64,000 nt of DNA from positions 27,749,764 through 27,813,763 of the forward strand of contig NC_088306.1 in NCBI RefSeq assembly GCF_032854445.1, read 5' to 3'. Origin of the DNA: Liolophura sinensis (taxonomy: Eukaryota > Mollusca > Polyplacophora > Chitonida > Chitonidae). Below are positions 1-60,300 of the stretch, piece by piece (position 1 is the first letter of the stretch; the number at the start of each line of letters is the position of its first letter). The notes beneath the pieces were generated by a model. It did not search any database, was not told where the DNA came from, and was given only the letters and a program-made list of their open reading frames with translations. The position numbers were made by a program, and so were the translations under genes.

Positions 1-276
1 TGACAGCAAAGTCAGAATTTAACATTAATGTAATTCTCCCAATGTTTTTTTTTTATATACATGTACAGTATAATGTATTTCAATTTAAGTTTGGCTTGTA
101 AAAATGCACTCTCGGAAGCACATAAATTCCTTAAATGCTAATTTTGGTGCCATCACTTAAGTTGATAAAACTTGACAACATAACTCCCTAGTTGCCCTAT
201 AAGGTGCATGAATCATTCAGAATCTAACTGTGTCACCTGTGTTAAATGCTTAGCTTTAGCTGACATAGGGTATATC

Positions 277-48827
<48,551 letters not shown>

Positions 48828-49150
48828 CTTGGAAGGAATGGCATCGACTAACGGGCCTCAACTCCAGTTTCACTCAGTTCTCAGGCGTGTTTTCTCCTTT
48901 ATTGCGCCACTGAAAGTTTCCATGGGTATATATCCAGGCCTTCTCCCTCTCAGCGTCTCATTCTGACCCAGCGGGGGTTGGTAATCGCCGGTATGTGTGA
49001 AAACTACACAAAACAATCGCTGGAACTGTCGCCTGAAAACTCCACTGACTTCCTCTAACCTATGCAAATACAGAATGACGGCTGCAGGGATTGTGGGAAA
49101 ATGGAACGCGAAGGGAGACCACTCCGTGACAGGTACCCCCGTCAAAGATT
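48828..49150 (-). promoter_or_regulatory. Probable kinase promoter / 5' UTR region
   Basis: The 320 bases upstream of the start codon are richer in GC and CpG than the surrounding AT-rich DNA. They include TTCCCACAATCCCTGCAG (about 49,081-49,098), resembling a ZNF143/SBS promoter motif. No clear TATA box is positioned for the ATG. TATATA near 48,930 is possible but unsupported. Confidence 0.4.
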
Positions 49151-49440
49151 GGAATAGAACTTGATCTGCTGAGTTATCTCCCTTGAAACAACCAACTCAC
49201 GGTAACGTATATAGCATGGAATGATTTTCTACTGTACCTATGCTTGGGGTTTAATGAATTTATATTGTTGTTTAGCGCATGGAGCTATAGTTGTATGTTT
49301 AACCTAAACCTGTCTTTGAGGAAACAACATAATTTTCTATTGTTTAAATGTATATCCAGGTTAAAGCCGTGTGATATTTCATTGTTATTTGGAAATTAAC
49401 ATTTCAGTTAAGTTTGTGCTATATATAGATAAAAAAAAGT

Positions 49441-49655
49441 TTATTTAATTATTTATTTATTTGGAATTCTACTCCATACTCAAGAATATTTCACTTATGC
49501 AAAAATGGTCAGTATTATGCTCGTGGGAAACTGGCCAAAGACCGGGGAAACCAACAGTCGTCCACTGGTTGTTGGCAGACCTTACCAAAAATAATGTAAG
49601 ACTGGAGAGAAACCCAGGGTTGCATTGGTGAGAGGCTCCAGCGTTGTAGGTAAAG
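49441..49655 (-). mobile_element. SINE A upstream of the kinase promoter
   Basis: TTTATTTATTTGGAATTCTA, CTCAAGAATATTTCACTTAT, then GGTTGCATTGGTGAGAGGCT. It lies about 300 bases beyond the proposed promoter region. Confidence 0.85.
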
Positions 49656-50994
49656 GAATGCAATGGTATGTTTTGTAAAACATAGGCCTATTAAGCTAAG
49701 ATCAGCGAAAGACTACAGTGGACAATTGATTATTTTTTAATTATTTTTTCATTTCACATCATAACAATCAGTTTTATAGGCAAGGGAAACTGGGATGCAT
49801 GTGGCAAGCGCATAACCTTTGGCAAGTTAAATATTGATGAACCTTCCCACACAAAACCTTGCACGTCACATTGGCACAATAAAGACATGTTATTTCTAAC
49901 AAACTGACTGTGTTAATGGCCTAACAAGTCCAGTTTACTGCGGAACGAGAGTGAGGAGAGAAACTCTGAATTCTATATTCTTGGTTAATAACAAAGGATA
50001 ATGTAACTTCATACTCTGTTTTTAGGATATTTATTGCAATGAAATAGTCTGTACATGTATGAATTTGAAAATATTATGCAATGCACATACACATGACACC
50101 ACACACACAAAAAAACACCTTGAATTTGTTCATAACAATGAAGGCACTCCATTTGTGATACATGTGATACAACATCAGTTCTGAAAGTAGAAATGAGACG
50201 GACACGCCCAAAACAAAAGGAATCCGTGAAAAAGTATCCTGGCATAAATATTTTAACACTTTCAAAAGTAATACTGAGTTCCAAACAGTAAAACAGTTCC
50301 AAAGGGAAAGAATTCTATGAAAGAATATCCATTTATCCTGCATTTGACAAAATACTGCCATTTTCATTGGAGAGCAAAGTGGAGGATATGAATTTGCCAT
50401 GATTCTGCTACCTAGATTATCTCCCCTTTTTCAGCTGTAAATCAAGGACGTTGCTGAAGCAATTCGACAATGCATCAACTTTCACTGCTAAATTGATGGG
50501 ACTGTTGCAGGACAAACTTGTTACATGGTTACTCAGTGAGAGGATACAGAAGTATATCCTAAGTGACTGTGAAACTAAGAGTATCCTCACCATTTCACAA
50601 GAAGAGTTTCCCACAAAAAATTATTTTTCTACATGTATGTTACAATTTCCTGACTAAAACAATCCAGTGAGACAGTACGTATTTTTCAGGCATTCTAAGT
50701 GCTCCCAGAGGCAAAGCATCCCATGATAAGATGCCCATGTACATTTCTCAACAATACTGTCATAATTTTTTTTAAACTACAAAATACACAAGAAAACTGA
50801 TCACATCACAGAAAATGGATTCTTCTGTCACAAGATTTTCACACATAATAACACAAACAGAAAACTGCATAACTTGAGTAGTCTTCTGAAGTAGGCCATT
50901 TCATACATATATTTTATATACTGAGGAATTCATCAACATAGTTGAGCTTTATGGGTGAATCTATTGGACAGGTCTATGTTCTCAAAAGTTACAA

Positions 50995-51340
50995 CCGGCC
51001 CCGATGACATACCTGGTAGAGCGTCCCCTTCGGGAGCGGTAGATCCCGCGTCAATCCTGAGTCAAGTCACACCTAAGACTTTAAAAGAGGAAATTGTAAC
51101 TTCCTCGCTTGGTGCTCAGCATGAAGGGGATAGCGCAACAACTTGTTGACCCTTATCAGTATAATTGCTCAGGCGGGGCGGCTTACTTGCCTTCAGTAAG
51201 GCATCTCATTGAAGCAGCGCTAGATAAAAGAGCAGTGGAAATCCGTCCTGCAACAAGGAGGCACATTATATACACTCTAAGGACTCCTTCGTTGTCATAT
51301 GACTGAAAAATTGTTAAGTACAACCGCAAACACTCACTAA
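50995..51340 (+). mobile_element. SINE family C, full length, with 14-bp TSD
   Basis: Perfect flanking duplication CTCAAAAGTTACAA (50981-50994 and 51341-51354). The head CCGGCCCCGATGACATACCT then GGTAGAGCG is tRNA-like. The central domain has CAGCATGAAGGGGATAGCGC, and the tail ends GTTAAGTACAACCGCAAACA then CTCACTAA. Opposite orientation to the other two long copies. Confidence 0.95.
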
Positions 51341-51814
51341 CTCAAAAGTTACAAAAATATAACGAATCTTGATTATAATTTGTTTATCAACTATTGTTTA
51401 CCAAATAATTATGATCAACTGTTTGATCAATCATGATCACACCGTCAGCCAAGCAGAAAGTCCACTTTATTATAAGGCAATCACAACAAAGAAACAGGCT
51501 GATCAAATTTGACTGGCTTATTGGTAGCATTTTTTTTTTCAGTCTTGGAACACATTTACCGTGATTTAAACAATGCATTAGGTACCATTATGATGTTCAA
51601 TGAAAATGTTACCATTACCAAAACCGCTTCTTTAAAAATACCGTACAATGCACTTAAAGCCCCTTACCCTTGAGCACATGTATAATGTAATGAATAGATC
51701 CAACTTAACCGTGGTTTGTAATAATGTGCAGATCTTCTTCGAGTGAGATTTAGAAAGTTGTGAAACATGAAGCAAGAGAATACCTGTTTAGGATAGCAAC
51801 TTTTCTGTTAATTT

Positions 51815-52185
51815 CAGACTGCCGTTGCAGTCTCTTATATAAAATTTAACTTAAATTACCCCCTGTGACCTTGAAGAAAAAGATCAAGGTCTCAGAAAAT
51901 CAATAGGGTTCTTCCTCTTGCCAAGATGTATGTTTGGTAAACTTGGGTTAAACTGTTCTAGAGATCGCATGTTTACAAGCCTTTTATAAAATTTACCTTA
52001 AATGACCCAAATGACCTTGAAAAAAAGGGTCAAGGTTGCTGAAAAACAATAGGATTCTTCCTCATGCTAAGGTGTCGGTGTGGTGTAAGTTTGGGGAACT
52101 TGGGCTAAACCGTTCTAAAGACAGAGCGTTTATAAGGATATGGACAGACAGACAGACAGACGTCGCCCATTCTGACAATACCTTT
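51815..52185 (+). repeat. Dimeric dispersed repeat ending in (GACA)n
   Basis: Two related modules in tandem. Each has ATAAAATTTAMCTTAAATKA, TGACCTTGAAGAAAAAG-like text, AATAGGRTTCTTCCTC, then ACTTGGGYTAAACYGTTCTA. The first starts near 51,838 and the second near 51,985. The element closes with GGACAGACAGACAGACAGAC. I recall similar dimers from mollusc genomes but cannot name the family. Confidence 0.65.
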
Positions 52186-53527
52186 GGCCAATATTGGCTG
52201 AGAGGTAAAAATGATAAAAACATTCAGCTGTCTTAAAAAAGCCACTTTGATAGACTTCCCCCTTCAATTTGCCACAATTTCCAGACCAAAAAAAAAATTG
52301 AAATGTAACAATGTGAAAGACATAAATCAAACCAGCTTTTGCAGCAGTGCATCCACACATAAAACTCGGAATCTCATGCTTACACTAGTAACAGTCCCCT
52401 ACTTGTGGCTTTCTGTAAGCAGGTCTGCCAGCAACACAAAGGTTAGTTCTCTGTTTTAGTTTTTTGACCCTGGGTTCTGCTCTGTTTCCGACACTTATAA
52501 GCCTAAACCCTATCATATACTGTATCTGAAATCAGTCACAGAAATACATACATACATATATATATATATGACATGCAGTGAAGTTGTGAGACAGGTGGAA
52601 TATCTGGTTCACAAAGCGCTTTCTTAAACCACAAAATCTACCCTTGTAAATGTGAGTCCGATGTACATGTAAATGGTGAATTTGACACACTGTGTACACA
52701 CGTATGTCTGGGGTGATAATCCAGTAGTAATTTGGATGTCTAATATCCTCGTAAAGAAATAAAAAATCACAATTATCAAAAGTAATATTGAGCATCCTTT
52801 AGAGTTCCTTGTTTGTTTGTTTTGTTTTTTTTCATCTAGGAAGCCAGAATCAATATATGATATAAATGTGAACTTGAAGAAAATCAAAATACATGTATTG
52901 TACAACTTGCTTTTTAGCCATCCATCTCAAAACCCACAACAAATATTCATTTATATCTTACAATCACTAAGCATAATAAATCCAAGAAAAGAAAGACACA
53001 AAAAGTAAAAAGAAAAATTAAAAAAAAAAGTGATAAAATATTGAAACAAAAAATTTTTTAAAGGACCTCCAGTTCGCGGTTGCCCGTGAAGTGAACACAA
53101 TAAGGAAAAGTACGTGCATCAAAATATTTCATAAACACCACAAATCTCCACATCAAACCTCAATCTTCTTTGCCATACTTTGCCAAAAGTAGATGTACGT
53201 CTCAATCAAAGATCCTCCAAATCTTAGCAAACGACATGATAGCTCCTTCAATTAATATAATGCTATGATTACACACGAGTCTGAATATGATTTAATTAAC
53301 AGGAAACTTACAACCATGCTAACCATAATACAGCTGTCTCTGTAGTGATCTCCAGTGACCTCTGCCCACCAACTGTGAGGTTTGTAGGGCACTGTACTTG
53401 CTCTAATCATTAGCCCCACCATTACATATCTGGAGGCATATGTCAGGAATTATTACTACTTTATGGCAGCATCCTAAAATTTGCCACTCCCAGTTGATTC
53501 TGACTGGCCTCCAAGGCTGCACACGCT

Positions 53528-56500
53528 GACCATGCTGAGAACAAACTGGTAGTTCTGGATGAGTGTTTGTGTAGCAGTGTGCACATGAACTGAGAATAAC
53601 TGGTAGTTCTGGATGAGTGATTGTGTAGCAGTGTACACATGAACTGAGAATAACTGGTAGTTCTGGATAAGTGTTTGTGTAGCAGTGTGCACATGAACTG
53701 AGAATAACTGGTAGTTCTGGATGAGTGTTTGTGTAGCAGTGTGCACATGAACTGAGAATAACTGGTGGTTCTGGATGAGTGCTTGTGTAGCAGTGTGCAC
53801 AAGAACTGAGAGTAATTGGTAGTTCTGGATGAGTGATTGTGTAGCAGTGTACACATGAACTGAGAATAGTTCTGGATGAGTGTTTGTGTAGCAGTGTGCA
53901 CATAAACTGAGAACAAATTGGTAGTTCTGGATGAGTGTTTGTGTAGCAGTGTGCACATGAACTGAGAATAACTGGTAGTTCTGGATGAGTGTTTGTGTAG
54001 CAGTGTGTACATGAACTGAGAATAACCAGTAGTTCTGGATTAGTCTTTGTGTAGCAGTTTGCACAAGAACTGAGAATAACTGGTAGTTCTGGATGAGTGT
54101 TTGTGTAGCAGTGTGCACATGAACTGAGAATAACTGGTAGTTCTGGATGAGTGTTTGTGTAGCAGTTTGCACAAGAACTGAGAATAACTGGTAGTTCTGG
54201 ATGAGTGTTTGTGTAGCAGTGTGCACATGAACTGAGAATAACTGGTAGTTCTGGATGAGTGCTTGTGTAGCAGTTTGCACAAGAACTGAGAATAATTGGT
54301 AGTTCTGGATGAGTGATTGTGTAGCAGTGTACACATGAACTGAGAATAGTTCTGGATGAGTGTTTGTGTAGCAGTGTGCACATAAACTGAGAACAAACTG
54401 GTAGTTCTGGATGAGTGTTTGTGTAGAAGTGTGCACATGAACTGAGAATAACTGGTAGTTCTGGATGAGTGTTTGTGTAGCAGTGTGTACATGAACTGAG
54501 AATAACCAGTAGTTCTGGATTAGTCTTTGTGTAGCAGTTTGCACAAGAACTGAGAATAACTGGTAGTTCTGGATGAGTGTTTGTGTAGCAGTGTGCACAT
54601 GAACTGAGAATAACTGGTAGTTCTGGATGAGTGCTTGTGTGGCAGTTTGCACAAGAACTGAGAATAACTGGTAGTTCTGGATGAGTGATTGTGTAGCAGT
54701 GTGCACATGAACTGAGAATAACTGGTAGTTCTGGATGAGTGTTTGTGTAGCAGTGTGCACATGGACTGAGAATAACTGGTAGTTCTGGATGAGTGTTTGT
54801 GTAGCAGTGTGCACATGAACTGAGAATAACTGGTAGTTCTGGATGAGTGATTGTGTTGCAGTGTACACATGAACTGAGAATAACTGGTAGTTCTGGATAA
54901 GTGTTTGTGTAGCAGTGTGCACATGAACTGAGAATAACTGGTAGTTCTGGATGAGTGTTTGTGTAGCAGTGTGCACATGAACTGAGAATAACTGGTGGTT
55001 CTGGATGAGTGCTTGTGTAGCAGTTTGCACAAGAACTGAGAATAATTGGTAGTTCTGGATGAGTGATTGTGTAGCAGTGTACACATGAACTGAGAATAGT
55101 TCTGGATGAGTGTTTGTGTAGCAGTGTGCACATAAACTGAGAACAAACTGGTAGTTCTGGATGAGTGTTTGTGTAGCAGTGTGCACATGAACTGAGAATA
55201 ACTGGTAGTTCTGGATGAGTGTTTGTGTAGCAGTGTGTACATGAACTGAGAATAACCAGTAGTTCTGGATTAGTCTTTGTGTAGCAGTTTGCACAAGAAC
55301 TGAGAATAACTGGTAGTTCTGGATGAGTGTTTGTGTAGCAGTGTGCACATGAACTGAGAATAACTGGTAGTTCTGGATGAGTGTTTGTGTAGCAGTTTGC
55401 ACAAGAACTGAGAATAACTGGTAGTTCTGGATGAGTGATTGTGTAGCAGTGTGCACAAGAACTGAGAATAACTGGTAGTTCTGGATGAGTGTTTGTGTAG
55501 CAGTGTGCACATGAACTGAGAATAACTGGTAGTTCTGGATGAGTGCTTGTGTAGCAGTTTGCACAAGAACTGAGAATAATTGGTAGTTCTGGATGAGTGA
55601 TTGTGTAGCAGTGTACACATGAACTGAGAATAGTTCTGGATGAGTGTTTGTGTAGCAGTGTGCACATAAACTGAGAACAAACTGGTAGTTCTGGATGAGT
55701 GTTTGTGTAGAAGTGTGCACATGAACTGAGAATAACTGGTAGTTCTGGATGAGTGTTTGTGTAGCAGTGTGTACATGAACTGAGAATAACCAGTAGTTCT
55801 GGATTAGTCTTTGTGTAGCAGTTTGCACAAGAACTGAGAATAACTGGTAGTTCTGGATGAGTGTTTGTGTAGCAGTGTGCACATGAACTGAGAATAACTG
55901 GTAGTTCTGGATGAGTGCTTGTGTGGCAGTTTGCACAAGAACTGAGAATAACTGGTAGTTCTGGATGAGTGATTGTGTAGCAGTGTGCACATGAACTGAG
56001 AATAACTGGTAGTTCTGGATGAGTGTTTGTGTAGCAGTGTGCACATGGACTGAGAATAACTGGTAGTTCTGGATGAGTGTTTGTGTAGCAGTGTGCACAT
56101 GAACTGAGAATAACTGGTAGTTCTGGATGAGTGATTGTGTAGCAGTGTACACATGAACTGAGAATAACTGGTAGTTCTGGATGAGTGTTTGTGTAGCAGT
56201 GTGCACATAAACTGAGAACAAACTGGTAGTTCTGGATGAGTGTTTGTGTAGCAGTGTGCACATGAACTGAGAATAACTGGTAGTTCTGGATGAGTGTTTG
56301 CGTAGCAGTGTGTACATGAACTGAGAATAACCAGTAGTTCTGGATTAGTCTTTGTGTAGCAGTGTGCACAAGAACTGAGAATAACTGGTAGTTCTGGATG
56401 AGTGTTTGTGTAGCAGTGTGCACATGAACTGAGAATAACTGGTAGTTCTGGATGAGTGCTTGTGTAGCAGTTTGCACAAGAACTGAGAATAACTGGTAGT

Positions 56501-56990
56501 TCTGGATGAGTGTTTGTGCAACAGAGTGCACCTGAAGTGAGAATAACTGGTAGTTCTGGATGAGTGTTTGTGTAGCAGTGTGTACATGAACTGAGAATAA
56601 CCAGTAGTTCTGGATTAGTCTTTGTGTAGCAGTTTGCACAAGAACTGAGAATAACTGGTAGTTCTGGATGAGTGTTTGTGTAGCAGTGTGCACATGAACT
56701 GAGAATAACTGGTAGTTCTGGATGAGTGATTGTGTAGCAGTTTGCACAAGAACTGAGAATAACTGGTAGTTCTGGATGAGTGTTTGTGCAACAGAGTGTA
56801 CCTGAAGTGAGAATAACTGGTAGTTCTGGATGAGTGTTTGTGTCGCAGTTTGCACCTGAAGTGAGAATAACTGGTAGTTCTGGATGAACGTTTGTGTAGC
56901 AGTTTGCATCTGAACTGAGAATAACTGGTAGTTCTGGATGAGTGTTTTTCTGGATGAGTGTTTGTGTAGCAGTATGCACCCGAACTAAAA
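53528..56990. repeat. 54-bp minisatellite, about 64 copies, with higher-order structure
   Basis: The unit is TGGTAGTTCTGGATGAGTGT, TTGTGTAGCAGTGTGCACAT, GAACTGAGAATAAC. Diagnostic variants recur together: AATAACCAGTAGTTCTGGAT at about 54,022, 54,502, 55,252, 55,786, 56,326 and 56,593, and a shortened GAGAATAGTTCTGGATGAG unit at about 53,860, 54,340, 55,090 and 55,628. The 480, 750 and 535 bp spacings show block duplication of 9-14 units. Because 54 is divisible by three and the unit has no minus-strand stop, all three minus frames stay open for hundreds of codons (up to 1,168). The units decay at the right edge (56,780-57,030), where older copies remain. Confidence 0.96.
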
Positions 56991-57243
56991 ACAACTTGAT
57001 AGTTTTGGATCAGTGTTTGCACAGCAGTTTGCACATAAACTCATTCCGTTAATTAATAAATCCTCTAAACCAATCTATATGCATGTTTATGGGGAAAAAT
57101 GTTCTTCTTTTCACGGCAAAAGACATCACAGAGTTAAATTTCAGGTGACTGTGTAGGCACACTTGGAGTTCTTTTGTAGTATCTTACAGCTCAGGTCTTG
57201 ATTTATCTGGATTACAACCGCTTCAAGCATAGTTATGCCCCCC

Positions 57244-57346
57244 TTATATTCTGGACAACATTACTCCCGGCTGTGTCATGTGAGAGGTGAGATCGGCAGG
57301 AAAACCTGCGATGAAATTCATCAGGTTGCCTGTCACTTCCATTAAC
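57244..57346 (-). CDS. Unidentified gene, last exon
   Basis: Acceptor TTTTCAG. Completes Trp, then LMEVTGNLMNFIAGFPADLT and ends GVMLSRI-stop. The longer open frame extending to 57,708 is an artefact of the adjacent 18-bp array. Confidence 0.78.
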
Positions 57347-60300
57347 CTGAAAAACAAAACAAACTTTAAAACGGTTTTCAAAAAAGTGCCCATTTTATAA
57401 TATTTACACATAAGCAGAGGGACAAATAAATTTCTATAAATCTGGCTTAATTCAAAGAAATCCAACAATGAAATAAGCACAACAATGAAAAAAGCACAAT
57501 AATGAAATAAGCATAACAATGAAATAAGCACAACGATGAAATAAGCACAATAATGAAATAAGCACAACAATGAAATAAGTACAACAATAAAATAAGCACA
57601 ATAATGAAATAAGCATAGCAATGAAATAAGCACAACAATGAAATAAGCACAAGACAATGTACTGTCAATTAAGACGGCAATCACATACCAGAACGAATAC
57701 AATGACAAACAATGAGCAACAGCATGAGTTAAGCATGAATGTTAACAATAAGAAGAATACATTAATTAGGTTGCAGAAATGACAAAGTCATATCCAACCA
57801 GCTACAAATTACAAAGACAAATCACATCCCAAAACACATTTGCACATACCAGAGACCGCAGGAAAAGAGGAACATATTTATTTATTTGATTGGTGTTTTA
57901 CGCCATACTCAAGAATATTTCACTTACACAACGGCATTCAGCATTATGGTGGGAGGAAACCAGGCATGTACAAGTTCAGATAATACATACGCAATACAAG
58001 CCATCGAGCTGGCCAAAACACGTGACAGCGGCCGGCTTTACGGCTGGAGGTTACAGTTATGCTCAGAGTAAACCACTGATCTTCGGCGTGTTACTGCCAG
58101 ACCAGACTCTCCTGCATGTGATATGGCATATTGGTGGAACTCAACTTCATGCAAGACCACACAATGGAGCACTATTAAGTGCAAGAACAGAGAAAGCAGG
58201 GGAATCTGAGAATGAACCAAAACCTTGAATAATCTAGTATTTGAAATGCAATCTTGGCCATGGTCCTTTCACAGATAGCCTTACTGTAAAGTCAAATGGG
58301 TTGAGAGACCACCACATCTTGTGTGTATTGTGGTTGGTGGTAGCAGATCTTACACACTGAGCTCTGGGACTGGTTTCAAGAAGCAGATGTACTTAGTATT
58401 AAGTTGCCCTTAGTTAAGTGCATTTTGCATCTACACAACATACGTTGTCATGGTAGTTAAGGGTAAACTTAGCTAAGTGAGCTTCATGAAGCTGGCCCCT
58501 AATCTCTTTTCCACAATAAAATGGCTCATGTTATCCTTTGGGCTCAAACTTATTGGCAAAGACTGAAAACACTCACCAAGTCTTCATCTCATCCACTAGG
58601 ATTGGCTTATTTAAATCCTTGTCCACAATGAGTGAGGCTTTCAGAGGTTTGAAGTTGTCCTCTATCATTTTTTTGTACTGCACAATGACAGGTGAATCCC
58701 CCACGCCATTCAAGGATTGCTGAAAATTAACACAAAGTTTGCTCATCCATATTCACGAATTTTAAACCTATCTGTTTGGTTTAATGAACTTCAATCTCAT
58801 AAAATCTTAGACAGTCCCATGACAGCTGTATGCCCAGTCTGCTAACTGAACATTTACAAAGCTTAACTACAGCTTATAAACAAATAAACAAGGCTTTCTG
58901 AAATTTTTTTATTTCATTGGTATTTTGCTTCATACTCCAGAGTATCTCACTCATACAATAAGCAGTATGGTAGGAGGAAACCAAGTAGAACCCGGGGAAC
59001 AGAAGACCTGCACCTGCAGGTTGCTGACAGAAATCACATGTAACAAGCTTTCTGGCAGAACTGCCTTTGTAACACCTGTCCCCCAATGGCTTGAGGTTAC
59101 AATAATAGCTACATTTAAGTCTTCAAGTCCACCACAGAACCAAAATGCAATAATCTCTACGAAAATGGATAAGATGTTCTGAAACTCTAACTTTATCAAT
59201 CAGTCAAACAATGTACCAGTAACAAGTTTCAAATCAATACGACCAACCGTTGTCAAAAAGGTGTGGAAGACTGTTTCAGGACTTACAGATGGTACTGGTT
59301 GGGGACTAAAGGTGTGGAAAACTGTTTCAGGACTTACGAATGGTACTGCTTGGGGACTGAAGGTGTGGAAAACTGTTTCAGGACTTACGGATGGTACTGG
59401 TTGGGGACTAAAGGTGTGGAGAACTGTTTCAAGACTTATCGATGGCACTGGTTGGGGACTAAAGGTGTGGAAAACTGTTTCAGGACTTACGGATGGCACT
59501 GGTTGGGGACTAAAGGTGTGGAAAACTGTTTCAGGACTTATGGATGGCACTGGTTGGGGACTAAAGGTGTGGAAAACTGTTTCAGGACTTATGGATGGCA
59601 CTGGTTGGGGACTAAAGGTGTGGAAAACTGTTTCAGGACTTATGGATGGTACTGGTTGGGGACTAAAGGTGTGGAAAACTGTTTCAGGACTTATGGATGG
59701 CACTGGTTGGGGACTAAAGGTGTGGAAAACTGTTTCAGGACTTATGGATGGTACTGGTTGGGGACTAAAGGTGTGGAAAACTGTTTCAGGACTTATGGAT
59801 GGCACTGGTTGGGGACTAAAGGTGTGGAAAACTGTTTCAGGACTTATGGATGGCACTGGTTGGGGACTAAAGGTGTGGAAAACTGTTTCAGGACTTATGG
59901 ATGGCACTGGTTGGGGACTAAAGGTGTGGAAAACTGTTTCAGGACTTATGGATGGTACTGGTTGGGGACTAAAGGTGTGGAAAACTGTTTCAGGACTTAT
60001 GGATGGCACTGGTTGGGGACTAAAGGTGTGGAAAACTGTTTCAGGACTTATGGATGGCACTGGTTGGGGACTAAAGGTGTGGAAAACTGTTTCAGGACTT
60101 ATGGATGGTGCTGGTTGGGGACTAAATGTATTTACTTATTTGACTGGTATTTCACGCCATACTCAAGAATATTTCACTTATACGACGGCGGCCAGCATTT
60201 TGGTGGGAGGAAACTGAACAGAGCCCAGTGGAAACCCACGACCATCCGCAGGTTGGGGACTAAATATAATAACCAAATCAAATCAAAACAAGTTGTCATG

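Larger units (their letters stand above)
49151..53400. other. Region between genes, left part
   Basis: Between the kinase promoter and the 54-bp array. It contains one SINE A, one SINE C, the dimeric repeat and an AT microsatellite at about 52,550-52,570. The open frames at 50,009-50,400 and 50,451-50,657 show no recognised domain and are not called. Confidence 0.6.

Noticed and set aside
50009-50657. Small open frames on both strands (108 and 68 codons)
   Set aside because: Overlap on opposite strands, no recognised motif, no splice or promoter context.
53528-56990. CRISPR-like array
   Set aside because: Direct tandem units without unique spacers, in a eukaryotic intergenic region, with no cas genes.
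53403-57034. Long minus-strand open frames (1,168, 947 and 396 codons) as a repeat protein
   Set aside because: They are three overlapping frames of the same stop-free 54-bp minisatellite. No splice context, signal peptide or non-repeat domain supports any one frame.
57244-57708. 154-codon protein rich in Leu/Cys/Phe
   Set aside because: The N-terminal two thirds is the 18-bp array read in one frame. Only the last 33 residues are the true terminal exon.
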